64,000 nucleotides of DNA. Origin: Aldehydirespirator sp965221185 (GTDB lineage: Bacteria; Actinomycetota; Acidimicrobiia; Acidimicrobiales; Aldehydirespiratoraceae). The position numbers and the translations under genes were made by a program. Position 1 is the first letter of the stretch, and each line of letters starts with the position of its first letter. The notes under the pieces were generated by a model, which saw nothing but the letters and a program-made list of their open reading frames with translations, ran no database searches and was not told where the DNA came from. This document shows positions 21,873 through 30,350 of the stretch, piece by piece. The stretch is taken from contig OZ244866.1 of assembly GCA_965221185.1 (NCBI GenBank), positions 4,030,001 through 4,094,000 on the forward strand, given 5' to 3'.

Positions 21873-23065
21873 TCGGCGCGGTTGCCGGCGTTCAGGGCAC
21901 GGGCGTGCCCGGCGGTGCGGGCCCGGGGACCGGTGCGGACGGTGCGAACGGTGACGCGGCCCTCGTCGATGCAGTGCACCGCAGGGTGGTCGACACGATG
22001 GAGCAGATCCCCGTGCCGGCCGTCGACATCGCTGCGATCGTGCGCGCGCTGGCGCCGCTCACCCCGACCGACGTCGTCGACGACGTGGTGGCGCGGGTTG
22101 CGGCCCGGGTGCACGGACTGGGTCCCGTGGAACCGCTGCTCGCCGACCCGATGGTGAGCGAGGTGATGATCAACGGACCGGGACCGGTGTGGATCGAGCG
22201 GGGCGGCGTCGTGAGTCGAAGCCAGGTGTCGCTCGACAGAGCCGCGGTCGATCTGGTCATCGAGAGGATCGTGTCTCCGCTGGGCCGTCGAGTCGACCAG
22301 CTCACCCCTTGCGTGGACGGTCGCCTGCCCGACGGTTCCCGGGTCCATGTGGCCGTTCCTCCGGTGGCCGTCGACGGCCCCTATGTGACCATTCGCCGCT
22401 TCGTGGTGCTCGATGTGGCCCTGGAGATGTTCACCGGACCGCCGGTGGTGGCGCTGCTGGAGGAGCTGGTGGACCGGGGCGCCAACGTCGTGGTGAGCGG
22501 AGGCACGGGAGCGGGCAAGACCACGCTTCTCAACGCCCTGGCCGGCCGGGTCAGCCCGCAGCATCGGGTGGTAACCATCGAGGACGCCGCGGAGTTGCAG
22601 CTCGAGCACCCCCACGTGGTGCGCCTGGAGGCTCGGCCCGAATCCCGCGAGGGGGGAGGCGCAGTGACGATCCGCGACCTCGTGCGCAACGCGCTGCGGA
22701 TGCGACCGGACCGGATGGTGGTGGGTGAGGTGCGCGGTCCCGAGGCACTCGACCTGCTGCACGCCCTCAACACGGGCCATGGCGGCTGCCTGTCGACGTT
22801 GCACGCCAACGGGCCTGTTGACGCGCTGCGCCGGTTGGCGGCGCTGGCCGCGGCGGCCGATGAGCGCCTGGGCGTGGAGGCGGTCCGCGACCACGTGGCG
22901 TCGGCAATCGACGCGATCGTTCACGTCGGGCGAGTCGACGGCGGCGCCCGACGAGTCTCGGCTGTGGCCGAGGTGAGCGGGCATGACACTGTGCGTCTGC
23001 TCGCGGACGTCGCCGGTGTCCGGGCGCCCGCGTCGCGGCCTGCACGGCTGGTGGCAGGCCCATGA
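21869..23065 (+). CDS. tadA: TadA/CpaF-family secretion ATPase
   Basis: A 398-residue type II/IV secretion ATPase. It shows an N-terminal helical region, LLADPMVSEVMINGPGPVWI, Walker A VSGGTGAGKTTLLNAL near residue 215, Asp box VVTIEDAAELQLEHPHVVRL, Walker B RMRPDRMVVGEVRGPEALDL and the His box GHGGCLSTLHANGP. It powers Tad (Flp) pilus assembly at the cytoplasmic membrane. ATGA overlap with the upstream gene and with tadB downstream shows tight coupling. Confidence 0.92.
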   Translation: MIGAVAGVQGTGVPGGAGPGTGADGANGDAALVDAVHRRVVDTMEQIPVPAVDIAAIVRALAPLTPTDVVDDVVARVAARVHGLGPVEPLLADPMVSEVMINGPGPVWIERGGVVSRSQVSLDRAAVDLVIERIVSPLGRRVDQLTPCVDGRLPDGSRVHVAVPPVAVDGPYVTIRRFVVLDVALEMFTGPPVVALLEELVDRGANVVVSGGTGAGKTTLLNALAGRVSPQHRVVTIEDAAELQLEHPHVVRLEARPESREGGGAVTIRDLVRNALRMRPDRMVVGEVRGPEALDLLHALNTGHGGCLSTLHANGPVDALRRLAALAAAADERLGVEAVRDHVASAIDAIVHVGRVDGGARRVSAVAEVSGHDTVRLLADVAGVRAPASRPARLVAGP

Positions 23066-23745
23066 CGGCGGTCCTGGCTGCGGTCCTGGTGTTCGTGGCG
23101 CTGTCGCCCACGCCCCTGTGGCTGGGGGCCCGGGGCCGGTCGGGGCGCCTGCGGTGGCCGCCGGAGGTGCTCGGGTCCCGGCTGTGGGCCCTGCCGCGGC
23201 GGTGGAGGATGCGGCACGGGCAGGACGATGCGATACCGCAGGCGCTCGAGCTGTCGGCCCGGGCTCTGCGGTCCGGCGCGTCGGTGCTTACCGCGCTCGA
23301 CACGGTGGCGACGGAGATACCCGAGACGGGCTGGCGAGAGGTGGTTGGTCGAGTGCGGAGGGGTCTGAGCCTCACCGACGCGCTCGACGTCTGGGTCGGC
23401 GGCTTGCCCGAGCGCCAGACGGCTGCGGCCTTGCTGGTGCTGGGGCACCGCTCGGGGGCGGCAATGGCGGCCAGCCTCGACAGGGCCGCGGCGTCGCTGC
23501 GGCTGCGGCGGGCCCTCGGCGACGAGATCCGGGCACTCACCTCCCAGACCCGAACCTCCGGAACAGTCGTGGCCGCGGCACCGGTGGGGTTCGCGGCCGT
23601 GGTAGCCGTGGCTGACCCCGGTGCTCTGGGCGCGCTGCTGGCCACGCCCATCGGACTGCTGTCGTTGGGTGTCGGGCTGGTGCTTGAGGGCCTGGGCATC
23701 TGGTGGATGGGGCGACTCTGCCGGGGTGTGGTGAGATGGGCGTGA
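23062..23745 (+). CDS. tadB: TadB-like inner-membrane platform protein
   Basis: A 227-residue type II secretion F domain protein. One N-terminal hydrophobic helix (LAAVLVFVALSPTPLWLGA), a cytoplasmic T2SSF segment (AIPQALELSARALRSGASVL to RRALGDEIRALTSQTRTSG) and two C-terminal helices are visible. Actinobacterial TadB proteins are shorter than those of proteobacteria, as here. It pairs with TadC as the pilus platform; the tadC start lies inside its last codons. Confidence 0.85.
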   Translation: MTAVLAAVLVFVALSPTPLWLGARGRSGRLRWPPEVLGSRLWALPRRWRMRHGQDDAIPQALELSARALRSGASVLTALDTVATEIPETGWREVVGRVRRGLSLTDALDVWVGGLPERQTAAALLVLGHRSGAAMAASLDRAAASLRLRRALGDEIRALTSQTRTSGTVVAAAPVGFAAVVAVADPGALGALLATPIGLLSLGVGLVLEGLGIWWMGRLCRGVVRWA

Positions 23746-24512
23746 GCCTGGCTGCGCTGGGGGCGGCTCTGCTGGTGCTCTGGGTTCTCGACGCGGCCTG
23801 CTCGCTGAGCGGTCCGGCGAAGCGCAGGCTCCGCGGTGCCGACCGATCGGGCCGCGACCGCAGCCGAGTCTTCGCTGCTGTGGGCCGCCGGCTGTCAGGG
23901 GGTGCGGTTGAGTCTGCCGATGAGGCTCTGGTCGGGGTCGGGGGCCTGGTCTGTGTGGGAGCGGCGGTCTCGTTGGGCTCGGTGGGAGGCCTGCTCGCGC
24001 TGTTGGGGACTGTCGCTGCGGTCGCCGGGAGGCGGCGGGCCCGTCGCCGCGACCGAGTGCTGCGCATCGACCGCAACCTGCCCGAGGTGATCGACTTGCT
24101 CGGGCTGGTTGTGGGGGCCGGGAGACCCACCGTGTCGGCCCTGGCGGATATTTGCCCCCGCGTCGCCGAGCCGTTCCGATCAGAGCTCGCCGCAGTGGTG
24201 AAGCGCACCACGGCCGGTGAGCCCTTCGTCGAGTCGGTGAGGAGGCTGCGGGAGAGCCTGGGTCCCAGCGTCTCGTCGGTCGTGTACGCGGTCACCGCGG
24301 CCGAGGTCGATGGCGCGCCGCTGCAGCCCGCCCTAGAGCGGGCCGCCGACGAGGCTCACCGGCGCCGGCGCGTGCGGGCAGAGGAGGAGGCGCGGCGGGT
24401 GCCAGTGCTGATGCTGTTCCCGCTGGTGTTCTGCATCCTGCCTGCCTTCTGCCTGCTGACCGTCGTCCCGCTGCTCGTGGGGACCGTCGCTGATCTCCGG
24501 TTCCCATCCTGA
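23736..24512 (+). CDS. tadC: TadC-like inner-membrane platform protein
   Basis: A 258-residue protein starting at ATG 23736, overlapping tadB by 10 bp. It has an N-terminal membrane helix, further hydrophobic segments (about residues 70-105), the T2SSF region with LPEVIDLLGLVVGAGRPTVS and VYAVTAAEVDGAPLQPALER, and a C-terminal hydrophobic pair around LMLFPLVFCILPAFCLLTVV. It completes the TadB/TadC platform. Confidence 0.85.
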   Translation: MGVSLAALGAALLVLWVLDAACSLSGPAKRRLRGADRSGRDRSRVFAAVGRRLSGGAVESADEALVGVGGLVCVGAAVSLGSVGGLLALLGTVAAVAGRRRARRRDRVLRIDRNLPEVIDLLGLVVGAGRPTVSALADICPRVAEPFRSELAAVVKRTTAGEPFVESVRRLRESLGPSVSSVVYAVTAAEVDGAPLQPALERAADEAHRRRRVRAEEEARRVPVLMLFPLVFCILPAFCLLTVVPLLVGTVADLRFPS

Positions 24513-24613
24513 CGCGCCGGCCAAGCAAACACCGATCGAACGGACCGATTCGCATGACACCTAGGCAGCCGCACCGCAACAACCGAACGGGCGGCTTCCC
24601 GAAAGGACTGGAC

Positions 24614-24859
24614 ATGATCTTGCGTATCATCGCGGCGCTGCACGCGCAGTGCCTTCTCGCCGGACAGCGGCTCTCCGCCGGGCGCGCCGGTCCTGGTCGT
24701 CGGGTCGGCGACCGGGGCCAGACCACGGCCGAGTACGCCCTGGTCATTGTCGGTGCCGCCGCAGTGGCATTGTTGCTGCTGACCTGGGCGACCGGCACCG
24801 GCAAGATCGCGTCGCTGCTGGACAAGATCGTGGACACGGTCGCCAACATGGTCACGTGA
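24614..24859 (+). CDS. Flp-type pilin (DUF4244-like)
   Basis: An 81-residue prepilin. The ATG at 24614 is preceded by GAAAGGA at a good distance; an ATG at 24554 in the same frame is less likely. After a basic leader, the sequence DRGQTTAEYALVIVGAAAVA carries the class IV prepilin pattern: cleavage after Gly with the conserved Glu at +5, then a hydrophobic helix. It matches the DUF4244 small pilins found between tadC and tadE in mycobacteria and streptomycetes. No prepilin peptidase gene is in this cluster. Confidence 0.8.
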   Translation: MILRIIAALHAQCLLAGQRLSAGRAGPGRRVGDRGQTTAEYALVIVGAAAVALLLLTWATGTGKIASLLDKIVDTVANMVT

Positions 24860-25254
24860 TCCCCCGGCGCCGCCTCGCGGCCGGTGACGGACGCGGGCCG
24901 CCGCGGCAGCTTGGACAATCGACGGTGGAGTTCGCGCTGGTCGTGCCGTTCCTCGCGCTGATGCTCCTGACTGTCGTGCAGGTGGGTCTGCTCGTCCGCA
25001 CCCGGGTGCTGGTCACGCACGCGGCCCGGGAGGCAGTGCGCTCCGCCGCCGTGGGTGGCGGCGACGGCGAGGTTCGGTCGGCCGCACTTGCCGCAGCCGA
25101 TCTGGACCCGAAGCGGCTGCATGTGCTCGTCCGCCGAGCCGGCGGCCGGGCCACGGTGGAGTTGCGGTATGTGGAGGCCACCGACGTTCCGATGGTGGGC
25201 CCGCTAGTGGGTGATGCGGTGTTCGAAGCCAGCGCAACCATGCGGTTGGAGTAG
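24856..25254 (+). CDS. TadE-like pilus pseudopilin
   Basis: A 132-residue protein starting at a GTGA overlap with the pilin gene. The N-terminal LGQSTVEFALVVPFLALMLL is the TadE motif (G-x-x-x-V-E-F-A-L plus a single membrane helix), followed by a small extracytoplasmic domain. TadE-like proteins are minor pilins processed by the same peptidase. No TadF homologue follows. Confidence 0.85.
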   Translation: MIPRRRLAAGDGRGPPRQLGQSTVEFALVVPFLALMLLTVVQVGLLVRTRVLVTHAAREAVRSAAVGGGDGEVRSAALAAADLDPKRLHVLVRRAGGRATVELRYVEATDVPMVGPLVGDAVFEASATMRLE

Positions 25255-25259
25255 TCGCT

Positions 25260-25298
25260 GCGCCTGCGCTGCTTGCGCAAGGGCCCGCCGGCAGGCGC
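25260..25298 (+). terminator. Possible hairpin after the Tad operon
   Basis: GCGCCTGC (25260-25267) pairs perfectly with GCAGGCGC (25291-25298); the 23-base loop holds the palindrome TTGCGCAA. It starts 6 bp after the tadE stop. There is no T-tract, so rho-independent termination is uncertain. Confidence 0.35.
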
Positions 25299-25333
25299 CT
25301 AGTTGGCCCGGCGATGCGGTACCGTTTTGCCTT

Positions 25334-25699
25334 GTGTCCGTGACGATTCGGCGCTCCGAACAGGCTCCGTGGACCGTGCTCCGCGTCGGTGGCGATCTCG
25401 ATGTGGTAGGTGCTCCCGATCTCCGCCAGGCCGTCGTCTCCGCGGTGGCTGATGGCTGTCGCTTGCTGATCCTCGACATCTCGGAGTTGGACTTTGTCGA
25501 CTCGTTCGGCCTGGGCGCGGTGGTCGGCGCGCTGAAGCGGTTGCGCCAGCGCGGCGGCGAGCTGGCGCTGGTGTGCCCGTCGCGGCGCATTCGCAGGGTG
25601 TTCGAGATCTGCGACCTCGACCGGATCCTGGCGCTCCACGACTCGATCGACAGTGCCTCAGAGGCCGAGCCGGTCTCCTCGGCTTCGGTGACGTCATAG
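25334..25699 (+). CDS. STAS-domain anti-sigma factor antagonist (BldG/RsbV-like)
   Basis: A 121-residue STAS protein; the GTG at 25334 gives MSVTIRRSEQAPWTVLRVGG. The phosphorylation site is in LDISELDFVDSFGLGAVVGA with Ser57 as the expected phospho-acceptor, the same position as in Streptomyces BldG. It is followed at once by an RsbW-like kinase gene, so the two form a partner-switching pair: the antagonist binds the anti-sigma factor unless phosphorylated. Gene order (tad cluster, this pair, nhaA, topA, tmk, holB) resembles the bldG locus of Streptomyces. Confidence 0.88.
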   Translation: MSVTIRRSEQAPWTVLRVGGDLDVVGAPDLRQAVVSAVADGCRLLILDISELDFVDSFGLGAVVGALKRLRQRGGELALVCPSRRIRRVFEICDLDRILALHDSIDSASEAEPVSSASVTS

Positions 25700-25707
25700 G
25701 CGGCGAC

Positions 25708-26130
25708 ATGAATGACGCCATAGAGATCCAGATCCCGCCTCGGCCCGACTACGTGTCTCTCGTGCGGGTGGTGGTGGCCGCCGCGGCGGAGCTGGAGCCG
25801 ACGTTGGAGCCGCTGCGCATCGACGACCTCCGGGTGGCGGTGTCGGAGGCGACGACCAACGCGATACAGGCCCACATCCGCTCGGGCTGCACCCGCCCTG
25901 TGAGGGTGAGCTGCCGGTGCGCCGGTGGGCGAGTGTCGGTGGTGGTCCGTGATGAGGGCCCCGGCTTCGACGCAGACTCCTTGCTGGCGGTGCCGCCCTC
26001 GGAGTCGCCGGCCCGTCTGGGGCGGGAGTCGGGAATGGGAATCTCCATCATCCGAGCGCTCGCCGACGAGTTCCACGTCCGCTCGAGCCCGCACGGCACC
26101 GAAGCCTGCCTTATCCTCAACTCGCCCTAG
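25708..26130 (+). CDS. Anti-sigma factor / serine kinase (RsbW-like HATPase)
   Basis: A 140-residue GHKL ATPase: N box DLRVAVSEATTNAIQAH, G1 box VVVRDEGPGFD, and G2 box RESGMGISIIRALADEFHV. It starts at ATG 25708, 8 bp after the STAS gene. It should phosphorylate the STAS protein and sequester one or more sigma factors. No cognate sigma gene is adjacent, as in the bldG locus. Confidence 0.88.
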   Translation: MNDAIEIQIPPRPDYVSLVRVVVAAAAELEPTLEPLRIDDLRVAVSEATTNAIQAHIRSGCTRPVRVSCRCAGGRVSVVVRDEGPGFDADSLLAVPPSESPARLGRESGMGISIIRALADEFHVRSSPHGTEACLILNSP

Positions 26131-26170
26131 CGCCGCTATCGGCGAGCCCCAGCACTGATAGACCATCGCG

Positions 26171-27532
26171 ATGGCCTCAACTCCAGGAGACCACTCGGAC
26201 GCCCCCCAGCCGTCGCCGCTGACGTGGATCGGCAGCGACCGGCGGCTGGCCCGCCGGATCGGCCGGCCGATGCTGCGCTTCCTTCGCATCGAGGCCGCCA
26301 GCGGCGTCTTGATGCTGGCGGCTGCGGTCGTGGCCCTCGTCTGGGCCAACTCGCCCTGGCGGGACTCTTATGCGGATCTGCTGCACACCCATCTTCGTCT
26401 TGATCTGGGCAGCGTGCTGGTGCTCGACGAGCCGCTGGAGGCCTGGATCAACGACGCCCTGATGGTGGTCTTCTTCTTTGTGGTCGGCCTTGAGATCAAG
26501 CGCGAGCTGATCGTGGGCGATTTGCGCCGCCCCGCGGTGGCCGCGCTGCCGGCCGTCGCCGCTCTGGGCGGCATGGTGGTGCCCGCCGTGATCTACGCCG
26601 CCTTCAACGCCGGGGGCGAAGGCTCGGCCGGTTGGGGGATCCCGATGGCGACCGACATCGCCTTCGCTGTGGGGGTGCTGTCGCTGATGGGGCCGCGGGT
26701 CCCGAACTCCTTGAAGGTCTTCCTGCTCACGCTGGCGATCGTGGACGACATCGGCGCTATTGCCGTGATCGCGGTGTTCTACACCGACGACCTGTCGCTG
26801 GACTGGCTGCTGGTGGCGGTCCTGATTGTGGTCCTGCTGGTTGTCATGCGCCTCGCCCGCATCTGGTTCACGCCCGTCTACCTGCTGGTGGGAGTGGTGC
26901 TGTGGCTAGCGGTGTTCGAGTCCGGGGTCCACGCCACCATCGCCGGGGTCGTGTTGGGCATCCTCGCGCCGGCGCGCCCACTCGTGAGCGAGAGCACGCT
27001 CGACGACATGGTGACCAGGTGGTTCGCGGGTGACTCGTTGAGCGCGCCGGCGGTGCGGCGGGCCTCCTTCGAGGTGCGTGAGCGGGTGTCGGTGGCCGAC
27101 CGGCTCGCCGACCTGCTGCACCCGTGGACCAGCTTCGTGATCATTCCCGTGTTCGCGCTGGCCAACGCCGGAGTGGAGCTGTCGTCGGACTCCCTGGAAG
27201 CGGCCCTGCGGTCTCCGATCACGATCGGCATCGTGCTGGGCCTCGTGGTCGGCAAGCTCGCGGGCGTAGGGTCGTTCACGTGGCTGGCGGTGCGACTCGG
27301 GTTGTGCGAGCTGCCTCGGGGGGCCACGTGGGCCAAGATCCTGGGCGTAGGCGGCGTGGCTGGCATCGGTTTCACCGTGTCGCTGTTCATCACCAACCTG
27401 GCGTTCGAGCCCCAAGACATCAGAGACCAGGCGAAGATCGGGATCCTGATCGCATCGACCATTGCGGCCTTTATCGGTGCCGCTATCCTTCGTCGCTCTC
27501 GACCGGCAGACGACGACGCGGTGGCGCACTAG
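26171..27532 (+). CDS. nhaA: Na+/H+ antiporter NhaA
   Basis: A 453-residue membrane protein with about 12 hydrophobic segments. Key elements are DALMVVFFFVVGLEIKRELI, IPMATDIAFAVGVLSLMGPR, the paired aspartates in LAIVDDIGAIAVIAV near residues 191-192 (ion-binding pair of NhaA) and IGFTVSLFITNLAF in the C-terminal half. It exchanges external protons for cytoplasmic sodium. A 33-bp hairpin follows the stop. Confidence 0.93.
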   Translation: MASTPGDHSDAPQPSPLTWIGSDRRLARRIGRPMLRFLRIEAASGVLMLAAAVVALVWANSPWRDSYADLLHTHLRLDLGSVLVLDEPLEAWINDALMVVFFFVVGLEIKRELIVGDLRRPAVAALPAVAALGGMVVPAVIYAAFNAGGEGSAGWGIPMATDIAFAVGVLSLMGPRVPNSLKVFLLTLAIVDDIGAIAVIAVFYTDDLSLDWLLVAVLIVVLLVVMRLARIWFTPVYLLVGVVLWLAVFESGVHATIAGVVLGILAPARPLVSESTLDDMVTRWFAGDSLSAPAVRRASFEVRERVSVADRLADLLHPWTSFVIIPVFALANAGVELSSDSLEAALRSPITIGIVLGLVVGKLAGVGSFTWLAVRLGLCELPRGATWAKILGVGGVAGIGFTVSLFITNLAFEPQDIRDQAKIGILIASTIAAFIGAAILRRSRPADDDAVAH

Positions 27533-27545
27533 GTTCTGGCCAGCG

Positions 27546-27578
27546 TGGCGGCCCGGCCCGTCGAGCCGGGCCCCGCCA
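27546..27578 (+). terminator. GC-rich hairpin downstream of nhaA
   Basis: TGGCGGCCCGGC (27546-27557) pairs with GCCGGG-CC-CCGCCA (27565-27578) around the loop CCGTCGA: 12 pairs with a 2-base bulge. It lies 13 bp after the nhaA stop, before topA. No U-tract follows, which is common for high-GC actinobacterial terminators. The remaining 97 bp before topA should hold its promoter; I see no convincing -10/-35. Confidence 0.5.
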
Positions 27579-27675
27579 GCTCGAAGAAGCTTCCCCCACC
27601 TTGTTCGCCGCTGCTTATCCTGTTCGAGTCCCAAGCTGTTGACGGGCGCCTGCTCGTCGGATCGGTTCGAAGTCC

Positions 27676-30288
27676 ATGGCCAACGCCCTAGTTATCGTTG
27701 AGTCGCCCGCCAAGGCGAAGACGATCTCCGGCTATCTCGGAGCCGGCTACGTCGTGGAGTCCTCGATCGGTCATATCCGCGATCTTCCCAGCCGGGCGGC
27801 CGAGGTGCCCAAGGCGTACAAGTCCGAGTCGTGGGCCCGGCTCGGCATTGACGTGGACAACGGGTTCAAGCCGCTGTACGTGGTCAATAGCGACAAGCGC
27901 CAGCAGGTCCGCAAGCTGAAGACCCTGCTGGCCGACGCCGACGAGCTGTATCTGGCCACCGACGAGGACCGGGAGGGCGAGGCCATCGCCTGGCACCTGA
28001 TGGAGGTGCTCAACCCGCGGGTGCCGGTCAAGCGGATGGTCTTCCACGAGATCACGAGGTCCGCCATCTCCGCCGCGGTCGCCTCGCCCCGGGAGCTCGA
28101 CAGGCGCTTGGTGGACGCCCAGGAGGCCCGCCGGATGCTCGACCGGCTCTACGGCTACGAGGTGTCGCCGGTTTTGTGGAAGAAGGTGATGCCCCAGCTG
28201 TCGGCCGGGCGGGTCCAGAGCGTGGCGGTGCGCGTCGTGGTGGAGCGCGAGCGGGAGCGGATGCGCTTCGTCAGCGCCTCCTTCTGGGGGCTGACCGCCA
28301 CGTTCTCGCCCCCAGCCAACGAGGGGCTCGAGTTCACGGCCGCCCTCGCCGTGCTCGACGGTTCGCGTGTTGCGACTGCACGCGACTTCGGTCCCGACGG
28401 CCGGCCGGCCCGCGACGGCGTGACCGTGCTCGACGAGGCCGGAGCTGCATCGCTGGTTGCCGATCTGCAGGGCGCGGACTTCGCCGTGCGGGCGCGCACC
28501 TCCAAGCCGTACCGGCGCCGCCCGGCCCCGCCGTTCATCACCTCCACGTTGCAGCAGGAGGCGGCCCGCAAGCTCGGCATGTCCTCGACCGCGGCGATGT
28601 GGGCGGCCCAGTCGCTGTACGAGAAGGGCTACATCACCTACATGCGCACCGACAGCACATCGCTGTCGTCGGCCGCGGTGGCTGCAGCCCGCTCCGAGGT
28701 GGCCAGGCGCTACGGCCAGCATGTGCTTCCCCCCAAGCCGAGGGTGTATGCCAGCAAGGTGAAGAACGCCCAGGAGGCCCACGAGGCCATCCGGCCTGCT
28801 GGAGAGGCCTTCGCCGACCCGAAGACGGTGGCCAAAGGTGTGCCGCAGCCCGAAGCCCGGCTGTACGAGCTGGTGTGGAAGCGGACGCTGGCCAGCCAGA
28901 TGACCGACTGCACCGGCGAGACGGTGCAGTTGCGCGTCGGCGCGCGCACCGAGGCGGGCCGCGACGCCGAGTTCACCGCCAGCGGCACGGTGATAACCCA
29001 TCTGGGCTTCCGGGAGGTGTACACCGAGGGCACCGACGCCGGAGAGGCGAGCGAGAGCGAAGACGAGCGGCGGCTGCCCCCCCTGAGTGAGGGCGATGCG
29101 GTGAGCTGCCGGGGGATGGAGGCCTCCGGGCACGCGACGCAGCCCCCGGCCCGCTACACCGAGGCGTCGCTGGTGCGGCGCCTCGAGCAGCTCGGCGTGG
29201 GCCGCCCCTCCACCTACTCGTCGATCATGGGCACCATCACCGATCGGGGCTACGTGTGGAAGAAGGGCTCGGCGCTGGTGCCGTCGTTCACCGCGTTCTC
29301 GGTGGTGAACCTGCTGGAGCGTCACTTCCCGAAGCTCGTCGACTACGCCTTCACCGCTGACATGGAGGACGATCTCGACCGGATCGCAGCCGGCGACGAG
29401 GAGCAGGTGCCGTGGCTCCAGCGGTTCTATTTCGGCGGCGAGGATGACCCGGGCCTGAAGGAGAAGGTGTCGAGCCGTCTCGGTGACATCGACGCCCGCT
29501 CGGTGAACTCGATCCCTCTGGGTGTCGACGCCGACGGGGAGGACGTGGAGGTCCGCGTCGGGCGCTACGGCCCCAGCGTGCGCAGGGGCGAGGTCTCGGT
29601 CTCGGTCCCCGACGGCACCGCTCCCGACGAGCTCACGGTCGAGCGGGTGTTGGAGTTGCTGGCCGCCGGGCGTGACGAACGTGTGCTGGGCGAGGATCCA
29701 GAGACCGGATTGGTCGTGGTGGCCAAGTTGGGCCGCTACGGGCCGTACGTCCAGCTCGGTCGGGCCGGCGAGGTGCCCGACAAGCCGAAGTTCGCCTCCC
29801 TGTTCAAGACCATGACGCTGGAGACGGTGACCCTGCAGGAGGCGCTGCTGCTGCTGTCGCTGCCCCGCACGGTGGGCGCCGACCCCGCTGACGGGGCCGA
29901 GATCACCGTGCAGAACGGGCGCTACGGGCCGTTCGTGCGCAAGGGCTCCGACAGTCGCAGCCTGGCCAGCGAGGATCAGCTGTTCACGGTCACCCTCGAG
30001 GAGTGCCTGGAGCTGCTGTCCCAACCCAAGGGCCGCCGGTCGGCTGCACCGGCCGCACCCCTGAGGGAACTGGGGGAGGATCCGGCCACGGGGCGGGCCG
30101 TGGTGCTGAAGGACGGACGCTACGGCCACTACGTCACTGACGGTGAGGTGAACGCGTCCCTTCGCTCAGGCGACACCGTGGAGGGGCTCACCCTCGAGCG
30201 GGCCAGCGATCTCCTGGAAGAGCGGCGGGCGAAGGGGTCGGCCAAGAAGCGCCCCACCCGCAGGAAGCCGGCCCGCAAGCGCAGCTGA
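27676..30288 (+). CDS. topA: DNA topoisomerase I
   Basis: An 870-residue type IA topoisomerase. The Toprim domain is at the N terminus (ALVIVESPAKAKTISGYLG; DEDREGEAIAWHL), and the catalytic Tyr is in GYITYMRTDSTSLSS near residue 321. The C-terminal third has four GRYGP-type repeats (GRYGPSVRRGE, GRYGPYVQLG, GRYGPFVRKG, GRYGHYVTDG) instead of zinc fingers and a Lys/Arg tail, as in other actinobacterial enzymes. It relaxes negative supercoils. Confidence 0.95.
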   Translation: MANALVIVESPAKAKTISGYLGAGYVVESSIGHIRDLPSRAAEVPKAYKSESWARLGIDVDNGFKPLYVVNSDKRQQVRKLKTLLADADELYLATDEDREGEAIAWHLMEVLNPRVPVKRMVFHEITRSAISAAVASPRELDRRLVDAQEARRMLDRLYGYEVSPVLWKKVMPQLSAGRVQSVAVRVVVERERERMRFVSASFWGLTATFSPPANEGLEFTAALAVLDGSRVATARDFGPDGRPARDGVTVLDEAGAASLVADLQGADFAVRARTSKPYRRRPAPPFITSTLQQEAARKLGMSSTAAMWAAQSLYEKGYITYMRTDSTSLSSAAVAAARSEVARRYGQHVLPPKPRVYASKVKNAQEAHEAIRPAGEAFADPKTVAKGVPQPEARLYELVWKRTLASQMTDCTGETVQLRVGARTEAGRDAEFTASGTVITHLGFREVYTEGTDAGEASESEDERRLPPLSEGDAVSCRGMEASGHATQPPARYTEASLVRRLEQLGVGRPSTYSSIMGTITDRGYVWKKGSALVPSFTAFSVVNLLERHFPKLVDYAFTADMEDDLDRIAAGDEEQVPWLQRFYFGGEDDPGLKEKVSSRLGDIDARSVNSIPLGVDADGEDVEVRVGRYGPSVRRGEVSVSVPDGTAPDELTVERVLELLAAGRDERVLGEDPETGLVVVAKLGRYGPYVQLGRAGEVPDKPKFASLFKTMTLETVTLQEALLLLSLPRTVGADPADGAEITVQNGRYGPFVRKGSDSRSLASEDQLFTVTLEECLELLSQPKGRRSAAPAAPLRELGEDPATGRAVVLKDGRYGHYVTDGEVNASLRSGDTVEGLTLERASDLLEERRAKGSAKKRPTRRKPARKRS

Positions 30289-30350
30289 ACCTCGCCGCTC
30301 GCGCAGAGCGGCGAAAGCCGTCGGCGGGCGCGGCGCCTAGCCTCGGTGTC

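Noticed and set aside
27688..30129. An 813-codon minus-strand frame opposite topA.
   Set aside because: Antisense shadow of a well-supported topoisomerase gene.
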